Below are positions 53,440 to 62,766 of a DNA stretch of 64,000 nt, in pieces (the first letter of the stretch is position 1; each line of letters opens with the position of its first letter). The translations under genes were made by a program, and so were the position numbers. Source of the DNA: Pedobacter ureilyticus (GTDB lineage Bacteria > Bacteroidota > Bacteroidia > Sphingobacteriales > Sphingobacteriaceae); the NCBI RefSeq assembly GCF_005925345.1, contig NZ_SSHJ01000005.1:1-64000 (forward strand), in the 5' to 3' direction. The notes beneath the pieces were generated by a model. The model had not been told where the DNA came from. It was given only the letters and a program-made list of their open reading frames with translations, and searched no databases.

Positions 53440-55116
53440 ATGAACAGCATTTATAAGAAGTTGGCAATGTTGCTTTTGGGTTCAATATTGCTTACTGTTA
53501 ACGCTTACGCCCAAAAGAAGCAGCTAAAGCAGTTTGAAGAGATTGTTGCGCAAGCCATTAGCAAAAGTTACCCGGCCAGTGTAAGGATGTGGAGCTTCGA
53601 TGTGAAGCAAAACCAGCGCACCGGAGCACAATTTAGTGGGGTGGTAGTTACCGCCGATGGTTACATTTTAACAGCGGCACATACCACCAATCCAGGAACC
53701 AATTATAAAGTTTTCTTTCCAGACGGAAAAGAGTGTATTGCCATTGCTTTAGGCCGTATCGATAATCCAAAAACTCCGGGTATGCCCGATGTAGGGATGA
53801 TGAAAATTACCGACCAAGGGGTTTGGCCATTCGCCGAGATGGGGTATTCGCACAGTTTGCTAGCTGGCGAACCTTGTATCAGCATTGCTTATCCCGAAAG
53901 CTTGGATCAAAAGTTGCCTACATTACGCTTGGGTAGGGTGGCCGAAGTAAAAAATCAATATGGGTTTATCCGTTCTACCTGCAAAATGGAGCCCGGCGAC
54001 TCTGGTGGTCCTTTGTTTGACTATCACGGCCGTGTAATTGGTTTACACAGTGCTATCGATGTTGGCGAAGACCAGAATTTTGAAATTCCAGTAGATTTAT
54101 ATCGCAACTATTGGACAGCGTTACAACAAGAGATTACCTACACCGATTTTCCTAAACTTAAAGATAGTGTAGGAAAAGATCCCTTGGCGGCTACCCTTCT
54201 GCAAGAACGTAAGCAGAAAAAACTGCATCCTAATTTTAGTAAGCATACGTCAAATTCTAGCTGCTTAACCTTAATCAGTACTACACCATCTGGTCAGCAA
54301 GAGGTCTTAGGCACTTTATTCAACCAACTAGATCAACAAGGTGCTAAACACCAGTTTTTGGTAACTAAACTTTCCATGTTAGGAGAAAATCCTCAACTTA
54401 AGCTATTTCCCGAGTGCAAATTGGCCGTTGTAGCGAAAGACAAAGAGAATGATCTAGCATTATTAGCCGTTAAGGGAGCAAATCATTTGTCTGGCGGTAT
54501 AGATTTAGCAAAAGTAGCTGTAGGTAGCGTAAATATGGGTAAACTGATTTATCACGAAAAAGAAGCAGGTAAATTGGTTGCAGGTGTGTTGGGCAGCGAG
54601 ATCTTTAGCCTACCAAAAAATACCAGCAGACCTTATTTGGGTGCAATGCTGAAATTTAACTCTCAGCCAGCTTTGTTTTCTCTGATCAATCCCGAAAGTC
54701 CAGCAGGTACGGCAGGTATTAAAGTAGGAGATGAGCTAGTGGCGTTTAATGGGCAAAAAATTACAAAGGCAAATGATTTGGTGCCTGTACTGATAAAGCA
54801 TTGGCCTGGCGACGAAGTTACATTAACTTGGAAAAATGATACTACCACCTTTACCAAGTCATTAGTTTTAGCCGGCGTAAAAAAGAGCGCATCCAACCAT
54901 CCGGCCGAGCGTATTGAAGGCGGAAAATCTGAAAGACGTGATGGTTTTGAACAAGTCTTTGCTCATGATGCTAATGTGAAAGCTTACGACTGTGGCTCGC
55001 CGGTGTTTGATTTGGAAGGTAAGTTTTTAGGGCTTAACATCGCAAGATTTAGCAGAACTACCAGTTTAGCTTTGCCGGCGGCTGTGGTATTGCAGTTTGT
55101 AAAACGATCTATTTAA
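53440..55116 (+). CDS. Two-domain trypsin-like protease with PDZ (second domain degenerate)
   Basis: 558 residues from ATG 53440, giving signal peptide MNSIYKKLAMLLLGSILLTV (cut after AYAQ); ATGs/frames upstream are less likely. Domain 1 (about 30-240) is an S1C/HtrA-type protease with triad His81 (ILTAAHTT), Asp117 (PDVGMMKI), Ser188 (EPGDSGGPLFD). Domain 2 (about 265-558) repeats the fold, has DLALLAV but no His in the expected place, is interrupted by a PDZ (about 395-475, GIKVGDELVAFNGQKI), and ends with AYDCGSPVFDLEGKFLGLN, where the Ser position is Cys518. It is secreted into the periplasm or surface. It stands after the SusCD operon terminator. Confidence 0.88.
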   Translation: MNSIYKKLAMLLLGSILLTVNAYAQKKQLKQFEEIVAQAISKSYPASVRMWSFDVKQNQRTGAQFSGVVVTADGYILTAAHTTNPGTNYKVFFPDGKECIAIALGRIDNPKTPGMPDVGMMKITDQGVWPFAEMGYSHSLLAGEPCISIAYPESLDQKLPTLRLGRVAEVKNQYGFIRSTCKMEPGDSGGPLFDYHGRVIGLHSAIDVGEDQNFEIPVDLYRNYWTALQQEITYTDFPKLKDSVGKDPLAATLLQERKQKKLHPNFSKHTSNSSCLTLISTTPSGQQEVLGTLFNQLDQQGAKHQFLVTKLSMLGENPQLKLFPECKLAVVAKDKENDLALLAVKGANHLSGGIDLAKVAVGSVNMGKLIYHEKEAGKLVAGVLGSEIFSLPKNTSRPYLGAMLKFNSQPALFSLINPESPAGTAGIKVGDELVAFNGQKITKANDLVPVLIKHWPGDEVTLTWKNDTTTFTKSLVLAGVKKSASNHPAERIEGGKSERRDGFEQVFAHDANVKAYDCGSPVFDLEGKFLGLNIARFSRTTSLALPAAVVLQFVKRSI

Positions 55117-55119
55117 GCC

Positions 55120-55177
55120 AAGCTTAACCCTCTTAATGGCTGTAGCGTTTAAACCTTATAATGCTAAGCTATTTTTT
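55120..55177 (+). terminator. Weak candidate terminator after the protease gene
   Basis: AGCTTA at 55122 and TAAGCT at 55166 with a long loop precede TATTTTTTTAG. The long loop makes it doubtful. Confidence 0.35.
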
Positions 55178-55252
55178 TAGTTTTGTAGGGTGTTTATTTT
55201 CAGTTTATTAGGAGGGTTTTTAAAATTTGTTTTTAAATATTTCTCGTAAATA

Positions 55253-55283
55253 TTGTGAAAGTAAAATGGAAACATTACTTTTG
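55253..55283 (+). promoter_or_regulatory. tRNA-Arg promoter
   Basis: TACTTTTG at 55276-55283 matches TAnnTTTG exactly and TTG at 55253-55255 has 20-nt spacing. The predicted start leaves a short 5' leader before the tRNA at 55307. Confidence 0.65.
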
Positions 55284-55306
55284 CATTCCGTTAGCGATAC
55301 GGAAAC

Positions 55307-55380
55307 GCTTTCGTAGCTCAACTGGATAGAGCATCTCACTACGGATGAGAAGGTTTGGGGTTCGAATCCCTACGAGAGCA
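55307..55380 (+). tRNA. tRNA-Arg (anticodon ACG)
   Basis: 74 nt. The acceptor stem GCTTTCG pairs with CGAGAGC; D arm GCTC...GAGC; anticodon stem TCTCA/TGAGA around CTACGGA with ACG; T arm GGGGTTCGAATCCC. Discriminator A; CCA is not encoded. Confidence 0.96.
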
Positions 55381-55393
55381 CAAACAATTAGGT

Positions 55394-55424
55394 AAAGCCT
55401 TGCCGCCCAAGCGGGAAGGCTTTT
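55394..55424 (+). terminator. Intrinsic terminator after tRNA-Arg
   Basis: AAAGCCTT pairs with AAGGCTTT, with an inner CCGC/GCGG, then TTTTAACTTTT. It separates the tRNA from adk. Confidence 0.85.
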
Positions 55425-55445
55425 AACTTTTAAAGACAAACTTAA

Positions 55446-56015
55446 ATGCTCAATTTAGTTCTCTTTGGCCCTCCGGGTGCAGGCAAAGGCACCCAATCTC
55501 AAAAGTTAATTGATAAATATCAGTTAGTACACATCTCAACCGGCGACCTGTTTAGAGCGCATATTAAAAATCAAACTTCATTAGGACAGCAAGTAAGCAA
55601 ATTAATTGCTGATGGCGAATTGGTGCCAGATAGCATTACCATTGCCATGTTAGAGGAAGAAGTGGATAAAAACCCTGATGCCAAAGGATTTATTTTTGAT
55701 GGTTTCCCACGTACGGTTCCACAGGCAGAGGAGTTGGATAAATTTTTAGAGGCTAAAGGTGCTCAAATAAATGGGGTAATTGCGTTAGATGTAGATCAAG
55801 ATGAGTTAACCCGTCGTATTGCCGAACGCCATAAAATTAGTGGTAGGCCAGATGATGATGCGGAAAAGTTAAAGAAACGTATTGATGAGTATTTTACTAA
55901 AACCATTCATGTGCTGCCTTATTACGAAGGCCAGGGCAAATTGGTTAAGGTAAATGGCATCGGCGAAATAGAGGTTATCTTTGGAGACCTTTGTGAAGTA
56001 ATCGATAACTATTAA
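55446..56015 (+). CDS. adk: Adenylate kinase, short form
   Basis: 189 residues. Phosphate loop LFGPPGAGKGTQSQKLIDKY (6-25), the AMP-binding THISTGDLFRAHIK, and FDGFPRTVPQAEELD (about 80-94). The LID is short (RIAERHKISGRPDDD), without the zinc-binding insert, so this is the 190-residue type. Balances AMP, ADP and ATP. It follows the tRNA terminator; its own 3' hairpin is at 56063-56102. Confidence 0.97.
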   Translation: MLNLVLFGPPGAGKGTQSQKLIDKYQLVHISTGDLFRAHIKNQTSLGQQVSKLIADGELVPDSITIAMLEEEVDKNPDAKGFIFDGFPRTVPQAEELDKFLEAKGAQINGVIALDVDQDELTRRIAERHKISGRPDDDAEKLKKRIDEYFTKTIHVLPYYEGQGKLVKVNGIGEIEVIFGDLCEVIDNY

Positions 56016-56062
56016 ATAGTATTGATTAGCTAATTTGATGATTTGAGAATTAGCTGATGATT

Positions 56063-56102
56063 AACATCCGTATAAAATACATTCGTTATTTTTGCGGATG
56101 TT
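56063..56102 (+). terminator. Hairpin after adk
   Basis: AACATCCG and CGGATGTT separated by 24 nt, followed by TGTTTTTTATAAAAG. The loop contains TATTTTTG, an exact -7 box, so promoter and terminator may overlap. Confidence 0.6.
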
Positions 56103-56254
56103 TGTTTTTTATAAAAGATTGACCCACGAAGAAACAAAGAATACGAAGGTTGTTAAATTTAGCTAACGAAGTTCTGCAATAAATAAGGATATTTGCTGGT
56201 TTAGAAACATCAGCTAATTATCACATTCACTAATTATCACATTCATTAATTTCC

Positions 56255-57256
56255 ATGTCTCAAGGTTCTAATTTCGTTGATTATGTAAAAATCTGTTGCC
56301 GTTCAGGTAAAGGGGGGGCAGGTTCTGCGCATTTGCATCGTGATAAACACACAGCTACCGGTGGTCCTGATGGCGGAGATGGCGGTAGGGGTGGACACAT
56401 CATCTTAAAAGGTAATGCGCAATTTTGGACTTTGCTGCATTTGAAATACCGTAAGCATATCATTGCCGAAGATGGTGGTGCTGGTGGCAGTGGACAAAAA
56501 TCGGGGAAAATGGGTAAGGACGAGATTTTAGAAGTGCCGCTGGGTACCATTGCCCGTGATGCAGAAACAGGAGAAGTTTTATTTGAAATTACGGAAGATG
56601 GCGAAACCAAGGTTTTAACGGCTGGCGGTAGAGGCGGCCTAGGAAACTGGCATTTTAAAAGCGCTACACAGCAAACGCCGCGTTTTGCGCAACCAGGAGA
56701 GCAAGGAAAAGAAGAATGGATGGTGTTGGAGCTAAAAGTGTTGGCTGATGTAGGTTTGGTTGGTTTTCCAAATGCTGGTAAATCTACCTTGCTATCGGTA
56801 TTGTCGGCAGCTAAACCAGAAATAGCCGATTATCCCTTTACTACCTTAGTACCTAATTTGGGCATTGTGTCCTATCGTGATTCCAAGTCGTTTATCATGG
56901 CCGATATACCGGGGATTATTGAAGGTGCATCAAAAGGAAAAGGCTTAGGATTTAGGTTTTTAAGACATATCGAACGTAATTCAGTGTTGTTGTTTATGGT
57001 ACCAGCCGATACAAGCAGAACCATTTCACAGGAATACGAAATCTTGAAGAACGAATTGCAAGAGTTTAATTCAGAATTGATGCAGAAACCTCACTTATTG
57101 GTGGTAACTAAATCTGATATGTTGGATGAAGAGTTGAAAACCGAAATGGCAAAGGAGTTACCAAAGGTTCCGCACTTGTTTATTTCTTCGGTAGCACAAT
57201 TAGGTTTGGTAGAACTGAAAGATATGCTATGGAAAGCGATTAACAGCGAGCAGTAG
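56255..57256 (+). CDS. obgE: GTPase ObgE/CgtA
   Basis: 333 residues. The Obg domain is glycine-rich: [39 protein letters not shown] and [20 protein letters not shown]. The GTPase domain starts near 160: [20 protein letters not shown] (G1), [11 protein letters not shown] (G2), [20 protein letters not shown] (G3), VVTKSDM (G4). There is no C-terminal OCT domain, which gives the length. It binds the large ribosomal subunit and GTP, coordinating assembly and stress response. Confidence 0.97.
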   Translation: MSQGSNFVDYVKICCRSGKGGAGSAHLHRDKHTATGGPDGGDGGRGGHIILKGNAQFWTLLHLKYRKHIIAEDGGAGGSGQKSGKMGKDEILEVPLGTIARDAETGEVLFEITEDGETKVLTAGGRGGLGNWHFKSATQQTPRFAQPGEQGKEEWMVLELKVLADVGLVGFPNAGKSTLLSVLSAAKPEIADYPFTTLVPNLGIVSYRDSKSFIMADIPGIIEGASKGKGLGFRFLRHIERNSVLLFMVPADTSRTISQEYEILKNELQEFNSELMQKPHLLVVTKSDMLDEELKTEMAKELPKVPHLFISSVAQLGLVELKDMLWKAINSEQ

Positions 57257-57262
57257 TTGGTT

Positions 57263-57343
57263 TTAGGGGTTAGGTATCAGGAGTTAGGGGTTAGGTATCA
57301 GGAGTTAGGGATTAGGTATCAGTAGTTAGGGGTTAGGTATTAG
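57263..57343. repeat. 21-bp tandem repeat, 3.9 copies
   Basis: Unit TTAGGGGTTAGGTATCAGGA plus one G, copies at 57263, 57284, 57305 and a partial at 57326, one or two mismatches each. It lies 7 nt after the obgE stop. Confidence 0.9.
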
Positions 57344-57466
57344 TGGACGGTTTAAATGTCAAGAAATAGCAAATAACCAATTAATAACAAATAGCTAAAT
57401 CCCCAAATCCCCAAATATTCAAATCAACAATTAACCAAATTCTACAGTTAACCGATTAACCATTTT

Positions 57467-58021
57467 CTACGTAACAATAACTCTATCTTTTACCTTAATT
57501 GCAGGGTTTCCCTGGTAAATACTATATGGCTCTAGATCTTTGGTAGCCACAGAACCCACCGTTAGTACCGAATGAGATTTTAACGTAACTCCCGGACAAA
57601 CCGTTGCATTAGCGCCAACCCATGCACCCTCTTCTAACACAATGGGCTTAACTATTAAGTCGAAATTAACCGATGTATAATTGTGGTTGCCAGTAAGTAG
57701 CAAGGCCTGTTGCGATACGCAAGCGTTGGCTTCAATAGTTACCTTTTCTAAGTTCTCTATCCGGCACTCGGCCAGCCAAGCATGATCCCCGATATTAAGT
57801 TTCCAAGGATAGTGGATATAAATTCCGGGTTTAATTCTTACATCTTTACCTATTTTGGCTCCAAATAGTCTCAGTAAAAATACAATGATGGTACTAAAGG
57901 GAATAATGCCCGATCTGATGAACAATACGCTGACAAAATACCATGTCAGTATTTTTAGTGCAGATGCACCAGCGTCAAAATCTTTTCTGTCGAAATCTTT
58001 TTTAAGCTGAGTTTTTAGCAT
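57467..58021 (-). CDS. WcaF-type left-handed beta-helix acetyltransferase
   Basis: 184 residues from ATG 58021, which overlaps the end of the exosortase frame by 20 nt; longer starts run further into that gene. An amphipathic N-terminal helix and a hydrophobic segment (about 18-45) precede hexapeptide repeats (LFGAKIGKDVRIKPGIYIHY, LNIGDHAWLAECRIENLEKV, TIEANACVSQQALLLTGNHN, VLEEGAWVGANATVCPGVTL). TGNHNYTS carries the catalytic His. It would acetylate a lipid-linked or surface glycan made by the upstream GT genes. Confidence 0.92.
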   Translation of the reverse strand: MLKTQLKKDFDRKDFDAGASALKILTWYFVSVLFIRSGIIPFSTIIVFLLRLFGAKIGKDVRIKPGIYIHYPWKLNIGDHAWLAECRIENLEKVTIEANACVSQQALLLTGNHNYTSVNFDLIVKPIVLEEGAWVGANATVCPGVTLKSHSVLTVGSVATKDLEPYSIYQGNPAIKVKDRVIVT

Positions 58022-58577
58022 GGGTACCTCGAGTAGAATATCTGATCCAAAGGTAGCATATTCCAATTAGAAGTAAGTAAACTACAATGTTAAATAGATC
58101 GTGATGATCCATACCTAATAAAGGATGGCGTCTATCCCAGTATAACGAGAGTAAGACAAATCTGATGATGTTTATCAATTGGATTAGTAACAGGCCGCCT
58201 AGCATAAAACCTAACCTATGTTTAAAAGGACTAGGGAAAGTGATGCAGAAAGCGGCGAAAACGCTCATTACGCCGTAGCCTAAACAAGAATAAACCAATC
58301 TAATGCCACCTTTGCCCACCACCATTAAATCTGTTTGGTTGGTGAGAACGGTGTAATTAAGCCCCCTTAAAATACCTGCCGAGCTCTCTAAATAAAACTT
58401 ACGCCACCACCTAATGTAATTTAGGTTTTCATCTAAAAAAGAATTGTATAGGCCACCTTTGGCGGTAAGCCCAATATAAAACTCATTGAAATAGTAGAAC
58501 AAGAGATACAGTACGATAAAAAAGATAACGAACCTTAGGTAGGGGTCTGGAAGAATGCGTTTAATGGCGTTAATCAT
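58002..58577 (-). CDS. Exosortase/archaeosortase family protein (XrtY-like)
   Basis: 191 residues, integral membrane protein with about six membrane segments. The exosortase catalytic set is present: Cys in LVYSCLGYGVMSVFAAFCI (about 93-111), Arg in LINIIRFVLLSLYWDRRH (about 135-152), and His in MDHHDLFNIVVYLLL (about 157-171). Exosortases cleave and anchor target proteins with a C-terminal PEP-like sorting signal and usually sit with EPS genes. The pairing with a GT4 of the type seen next door resembles the XrtY arrangement reported in Sphingobacteriaceae, which I recall rather than looked up. No substrate with a sorting tail was noticed in this window. Start overlaps the GT2 stop by 8 nt. 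Confidence 0.85.
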   Translation of the reverse strand: MINAIKRILPDPYLRFVIFFIVLYLLFYYFNEFYIGLTAKGGLYNSFLDENLNYIRWWRKFYLESSAGILRGLNYTVLTNQTDLMVVGKGGIRLVYSCLGYGVMSVFAAFCITFPSPFKHRLGFMLGGLLLIQLINIIRFVLLSLYWDRRHPLLGMDHHDLFNIVVYLLLIGICYLWIRYSTRGTHAKNSA

Positions 58578-59424
58578 TTTTCTTCAGTTTTTCTTCAATC
58601 TTAACATCTACAATAATACGAAACCAAAAGCCTTGTAAAAAGTGGAACAAAATTCCGGTTTTGCCATCTAAGATACCCAATTGAAAGGTCATGCGGTAGC
58701 CAAAGTAAATGAAAGGCCTTAAAAAGCGGGGCAATTGCCACCATATTTTTTTCAAAAAGGCCATGCGTTGGTAGGGGTCGCCAAAGAGCTTAGGTTGAAT
58801 GGTTTGGCTTCTCAATGCCTGCATCCTTTCTACTTCTTCTTCTGCCACCAGATCGCTGTAGCGGTTGTGTTTGCTGATCCAAAAGCTAATTTCGTTTTCT
58901 TTGAGGTTTTCTTCTAAAATATGCCCTTTTTTCCAAGTAATGGTTTTGCCTGGCACTACGAATCGGTGGTCCATGTTCTCGTTGGTATCAGAAAATCCCA
59001 CCCCGGTCCGAAACATTTTGAGCAAGTACTTAGGGTAGTAACCGCCAAACCTAATCCATTTGCCTTTAAAAAAGTTCTTCCGATTAAAATAGATGCCATT
59101 TACATCTTTATACTGTTCGTTGTTAAAATGGGCCAGTTGTTCAAAAAGTTCTTGAGTTACAATTTGATCTGCATCTAGGCCAATAATCCAAGGGCTTTGT
59201 ATATCGAAGTTTTTTAAGGCAAAATCCCATTGCTTGGGGTGGTTTTCGAAAGCGTTGTATTTTACGGTAGCCCCAAAATCATTAGCAATTTTAAGTGTTT
59301 GGTCGGTACTTCCAGAATCTAGTATAAATAAAGGAGCATTTAATTGGGCAATAGAGTTCAGCAAACGAGGAAGGTGTTGTTCTTCGTTAAAAGTAAGTAC
59401 AATAAAACTAAATGCAGTTGCCAT
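58570..59424 (-). CDS. Glycosyltransferase family 2
   Basis: 284 residues. GT-A fold: FIVLTFNEEQHLPRLLNSIA (8-27), LDSGSTDQTLKIANDFG (about 36-52) and GLDADQIVTQELFEQL (the DxD, about 83-85). The C-terminal FLRPFIYFGYRMTFQLGILD and hydrophobic end resemble WaaE/KdtX-like glycosyltransferases that modify lipid-linked glycans. It lies 14 nt from the GT4 stop and overlaps the exosortase start. Confidence 0.93.
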   Translation of the reverse strand: MATAFSFIVLTFNEEQHLPRLLNSIAQLNAPLFILDSGSTDQTLKIANDFGATVKYNAFENHPKQWDFALKNFDIQSPWIIGLDADQIVTQELFEQLAHFNNEQYKDVNGIYFNRKNFFKGKWIRFGGYYPKYLLKMFRTGVGFSDTNENMDHRFVVPGKTITWKKGHILEENLKENEISFWISKHNRYSDLVAEEEVERMQALRSQTIQPKLFGDPYQRMAFLKKIWWQLPRFLRPFIYFGYRMTFQLGILDGKTGILFHFLQGFWFRIIVDVKIEEKLKKND

Positions 59425-59438
59425 TTCAGCGAGTAAAG

Positions 59439-60611
59439 TTAAACAAAACTGTTGTATAACTCCTCATATCGTTTTATCAAATTGGTGTTGGCAAAATGTT
59501 CGTTGATGAGAGACGGGCTGCTCAATCTAATCTCTTTCCGGTAACCCTCTTCTCCGTAAGATTTAGTAATCATTGAGGATATTTCTGTTGGATCTAGCCC
59601 GCATACCCAACCCAATTGATGTTCCTTTACATAAGCTGCCAAACCTACTTCTTCACTTATTAGTACCGGCGTGCCCACGGCTAAACTCTCTATGACCACA
59701 TTGGCAAAATTCTCGTTATAAGAAGTAAGAACTAGCAAATCGCTTTGTGCCAGCAACTCAAATTTCTGCTCATTGGCTACATGCCCTAACCAAGTCAATT
59801 TGTGTTGAATACCTAAACGCTCGGCTAAATTTTTTAGGCTTTGGATATAACTTTGTTCTCCTGTGCCAGCAATGGAAAGTTGGTACGGAATAGCAATTTG
59901 TGATAAGGCTTCGAACAAAATTTCAAGTCCTTTTTTTTCTTCTATACGAGATAAAAATAACAGTTTATAAGTATTTGGCAGATTGGTTAATGTTTTTGTG
60001 GCAATTGGATTGATTTGGGCATTGGGGAAATTCACAAAATTGGGAATTACTCTGATGCCGCTTACTGTACTGGTTTGGGCTACATCTTCCTTTTCTTTTT
60101 CGCTAGTGGCGTGGATGTAAGCATACTTTAATAAGCTTTTGCCCAAGAAGAAATGAATGGCATCCTTCATTTTTGAGTTACGATTATTGAGGCTATAATT
60201 TGTAAGCATCCCTCGGGGAGATAAAATTACTTTCACACCGTGCAGTTTGGCCACTAAACAAGAAAAAATAGAAACCAAGTTCCACCAGGCATGGATATGG
60301 ACAATGATTTTTTCATTTTTAGTCTTTTGTTTTTCGCTTTTGATGGTTTGATGCAAAAACCACAATAGGGCAGGCGAGAAATGCGTGTGGTCTTTGGTTA
60401 AGCGTTTAAAATAATAGACTTTAACGCCATCCACTAAAGTTTCTTTACCAATAGGTACGTTCAATTCTTCTTTGCCATTGGCGGTGGTAGCTAGTACAGT
60501 TACCTCGTGTCCGGCTTTAGTCAACTCTTCCGATAGTTTGGCAACAGACATGGTTGGCCCCCCGTAAACGTAGGCAGGTTTGTAAGCCGCACATATTTGG
60601 ATGATTTTCAA
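59439..60611 (-). CDS. Glycosyltransferase family 4
   Basis: 390 residues. GT-B fold. The N-terminus IQICAAYKPAYVYGGPTMSV with the GG loop and HIHAWWNLVSIFSCLVAKLH is typical; the C-terminal domain has KLLFLSRIEEKKGLEILFEA (about 213-232), LLVLTSYNENFANVVIESLA with the E-x7-E motif (about 291-310) and AVGTPVLISEE. Sugar nucleotide unknown. First gene of the cluster, before GT2, exosortase and acetyltransferase. Confidence 0.94.
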   Translation of the reverse strand: MKIIQICAAYKPAYVYGGPTMSVAKLSEELTKAGHEVTVLATTANGKEELNVPIGKETLVDGVKVYYFKRLTKDHTHFSPALLWFLHQTIKSEKQKTKNEKIIVHIHAWWNLVSIFSCLVAKLHGVKVILSPRGMLTNYSLNNRNSKMKDAIHFFLGKSLLKYAYIHATSEKEKEDVAQTSTVSGIRVIPNFVNFPNAQINPIATKTLTNLPNTYKLLFLSRIEEKKGLEILFEALSQIAIPYQLSIAGTGEQSYIQSLKNLAERLGIQHKLTWLGHVANEQKFELLAQSDLLVLTSYNENFANVVIESLAVGTPVLISEEVGLAAYVKEHQLGWVCGLDPTEISSMITKSYGEEGYRKEIRLSSPSLINEHFANTNLIKRYEELYNSFV

Positions 60612-60720
60612 TATTCAGTGATTGAATGAGTAAATTTTGAATGAGTGAATTATCTTAATCGAATTCCAATTACTAATAATCAAATTTTAATGACCAACCA
60701 ATAAACAAATGACCAGTGAA

Positions 60721-62682
60721 CTATTGAACCAATGAGCCGTTTTCTTCCTTCGCCAATTTACTGTGTTTATAGCCGTAAGAAAAATAGACAATAAGCCCCA
60801 CTACTAGCCAAATGCCAAATCCAATCCAGTTGCTTAATTCCAATTCGCACATCATATACAAACAGCTCAATAAGCCTAAAACTGGGATGAGTGATAAATT
60901 TTTAGCCACCGAAAGATAAGTAATTGATAGGCAAATGATTAAGAATATCCACATTGGGATTTTATGTTTAAACAAATGCCAACCACTTTCGTACTTTTTA
61001 TCATAATCAATAGCCGATTTGCTCATGAAGCTTTCATACTGATCTGTTTTTAAGTTGCTTAAATAAGCTTCTGCATCAATTTGTTTGCCTTGTAATACCA
61101 CCGGACTAGCACTTATTTCATTCTTCACGGTTTGTAGCTCTTCGCTGTTTAGGGAAGTTACAAAAGTTACTGGCGTGATGAGTTTGGCCTCGTTACTGAT
61201 GAAACCTAGAGTCTCTTTTTTGAATTGGGTAAAAGCGATAATTAAGCCTCCGATTAACAATGCAGGAATAACAAATTTTGCATTTACGTAAGGGATTTTA
61301 AACTTCCCACGCTGTACATCAGGTCTGTTTTGCAAAACCAAAACTCCCGCACAAACCAATACAAAAGCAAATAGTGTACCTATAGAACAGAGATCGGTTA
61401 CGGTAGTTAAGTTTAAGAACAATGATGGAATAGCCACTACAAAACCAACCACAATGGTAGAAAAAGAAGGGGTTTTGTATTTAGGATGTATTTTTGAGAA
61501 TTTCTTGGGTAGCAAGCCATCGCGGCTCATGCTCATCCAAATACGGGGTTGCCCCATTTGGAAAACCAATAGTACTGAGGCCATCGCAAATACTGCACTC
61601 ACCGCAATAATGCCACTCATCAGTTTTAAATCTATTTGGTCAAATACATAAGCTAATGGATCGCCAACGGCTAAGGTATTATACTTCACAATGCCGGTTA
61701 ATACCAATGCAATAGCAATGTACAAGGTGGTACAGATAATGATCGCCCACATCATCCCTCTTGGTAAATCACGCTGTGGATTTTTACATTCCTCGGCGGT
61801 GGTAGAAATGGCGTCGAAGCCGATATAAGCAAAAAACACCGCAGATACGCCTTTCAATACACCCGAAATGCCGTTAGGCGCAAATGGGTTCCAGTTTTCT
61901 GTATCGACATAAAAAACACCTACAGCCAATACCAATAAAATTACGGCTAATTTTACAATAACCATGGCATTACTGGCATTTCTAGATTCTTTCATGCCTC
62001 TGTATACCAACCAAGTAATGAAGATGATAATGGCTAGTGCCGGAAGATCAGCTACTAAATGAAAGCCGCCAATTTGTGGTGCAGTATTCCAAGCGTTAGC
62101 CGCAATGCGTGTGGCATCGTCTAAATTGGCCATGCTTTTGCCCGCATTTACCAACGCTTCGGCATGTTGATGGCCATTGTAAGCACTCAGGTAGTCCATA
62201 CTTGCCCAATCTGGCACATGAATACCGTTAATGCCCAAAGCAGGTATTTTGATGGAGGAGAGCAGCCCCGTAAAGTAATCGGACCAGGAAATGGCTACGG
62301 TAATGTTGCCAATGGCATATTCCATAATGAGCGACCAACCGATGATCCAAGCAACCAGCTCGCCAAAAGCAACGTAAGAATAGGTGTAGGCGCTACCAGA
62401 AACGGGTACCATTGATGCAAATTCTGCGTAGGCAAAAGCCGCAAAACTACAGGCAATGGCCGTAAATATGAACAAGAAAATTACCGCGGGACCGCCATCG
62501 GCACTGGCTTTACCAATGGTACTGAAAATGCCCGCACCAATAATGGCTGCAATTCCAAAAGCGGTAAGGTCTCTTACGCCTAAGGTTTTATGCAGTGAGC
62601 CTCCTTCATGGTCGCCGTAGCCTTTTGCGGCATCGGCCAATATTTTGCTAACGGATTTTTTTCTGAATAGGTTTTTTAGCAT
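60721..62682 (-). CDS. APC-family amino acid permease (CAT-like)
   Basis: 653 residues, about 14 membrane segments. LGVRDLTAFGIAAIIGAGIF (about 34-53) is the APC helix 1 with its broken GxG centre; AGPAVIFLFIF, FAYAEFASMVPVSGSAYTYS and GFDAISTTAEECKNPQRDLP are hallmarks of the cationic amino acid transporter group. A soluble insert of about 80 residues (about 495-570) lies between the late helices. Substrate not certain. Monocistronic. Confidence 0.93.
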   Translation of the reverse strand: MLKNLFRKKSVSKILADAAKGYGDHEGGSLHKTLGVRDLTAFGIAAIIGAGIFSTIGKASADGGPAVIFLFIFTAIACSFAAFAYAEFASMVPVSGSAYTYSYVAFGELVAWIIGWSLIMEYAIGNITVAISWSDYFTGLLSSIKIPALGINGIHVPDWASMDYLSAYNGHQHAEALVNAGKSMANLDDATRIAANAWNTAPQIGGFHLVADLPALAIIIFITWLVYRGMKESRNASNAMVIVKLAVILLVLAVGVFYVDTENWNPFAPNGISGVLKGVSAVFFAYIGFDAISTTAEECKNPQRDLPRGMMWAIIICTTLYIAIALVLTGIVKYNTLAVGDPLAYVFDQIDLKLMSGIIAVSAVFAMASVLLVFQMGQPRIWMSMSRDGLLPKKFSKIHPKYKTPSFSTIVVGFVVAIPSLFLNLTTVTDLCSIGTLFAFVLVCAGVLVLQNRPDVQRGKFKIPYVNAKFVIPALLIGGLIIAFTQFKKETLGFISNEAKLITPVTFVTSLNSEELQTVKNEISASPVVLQGKQIDAEAYLSNLKTDQYESFMSKSAIDYDKKYESGWHLFKHKIPMWIFLIICLSITYLSVAKNLSLIPVLGLLSCLYMMCELELSNWIGFGIWLVVGLIVYFSYGYKHSKLAKEENGSLVQ

Positions 62683-62766
62683 GCGCTATGGTTTGTTTGA
62701 TGATGGCGCAATTTACGATTTTCTTTCGTTTATCGTTTTTTGTCTTTTGTTTTTAGTTCATCGTTC

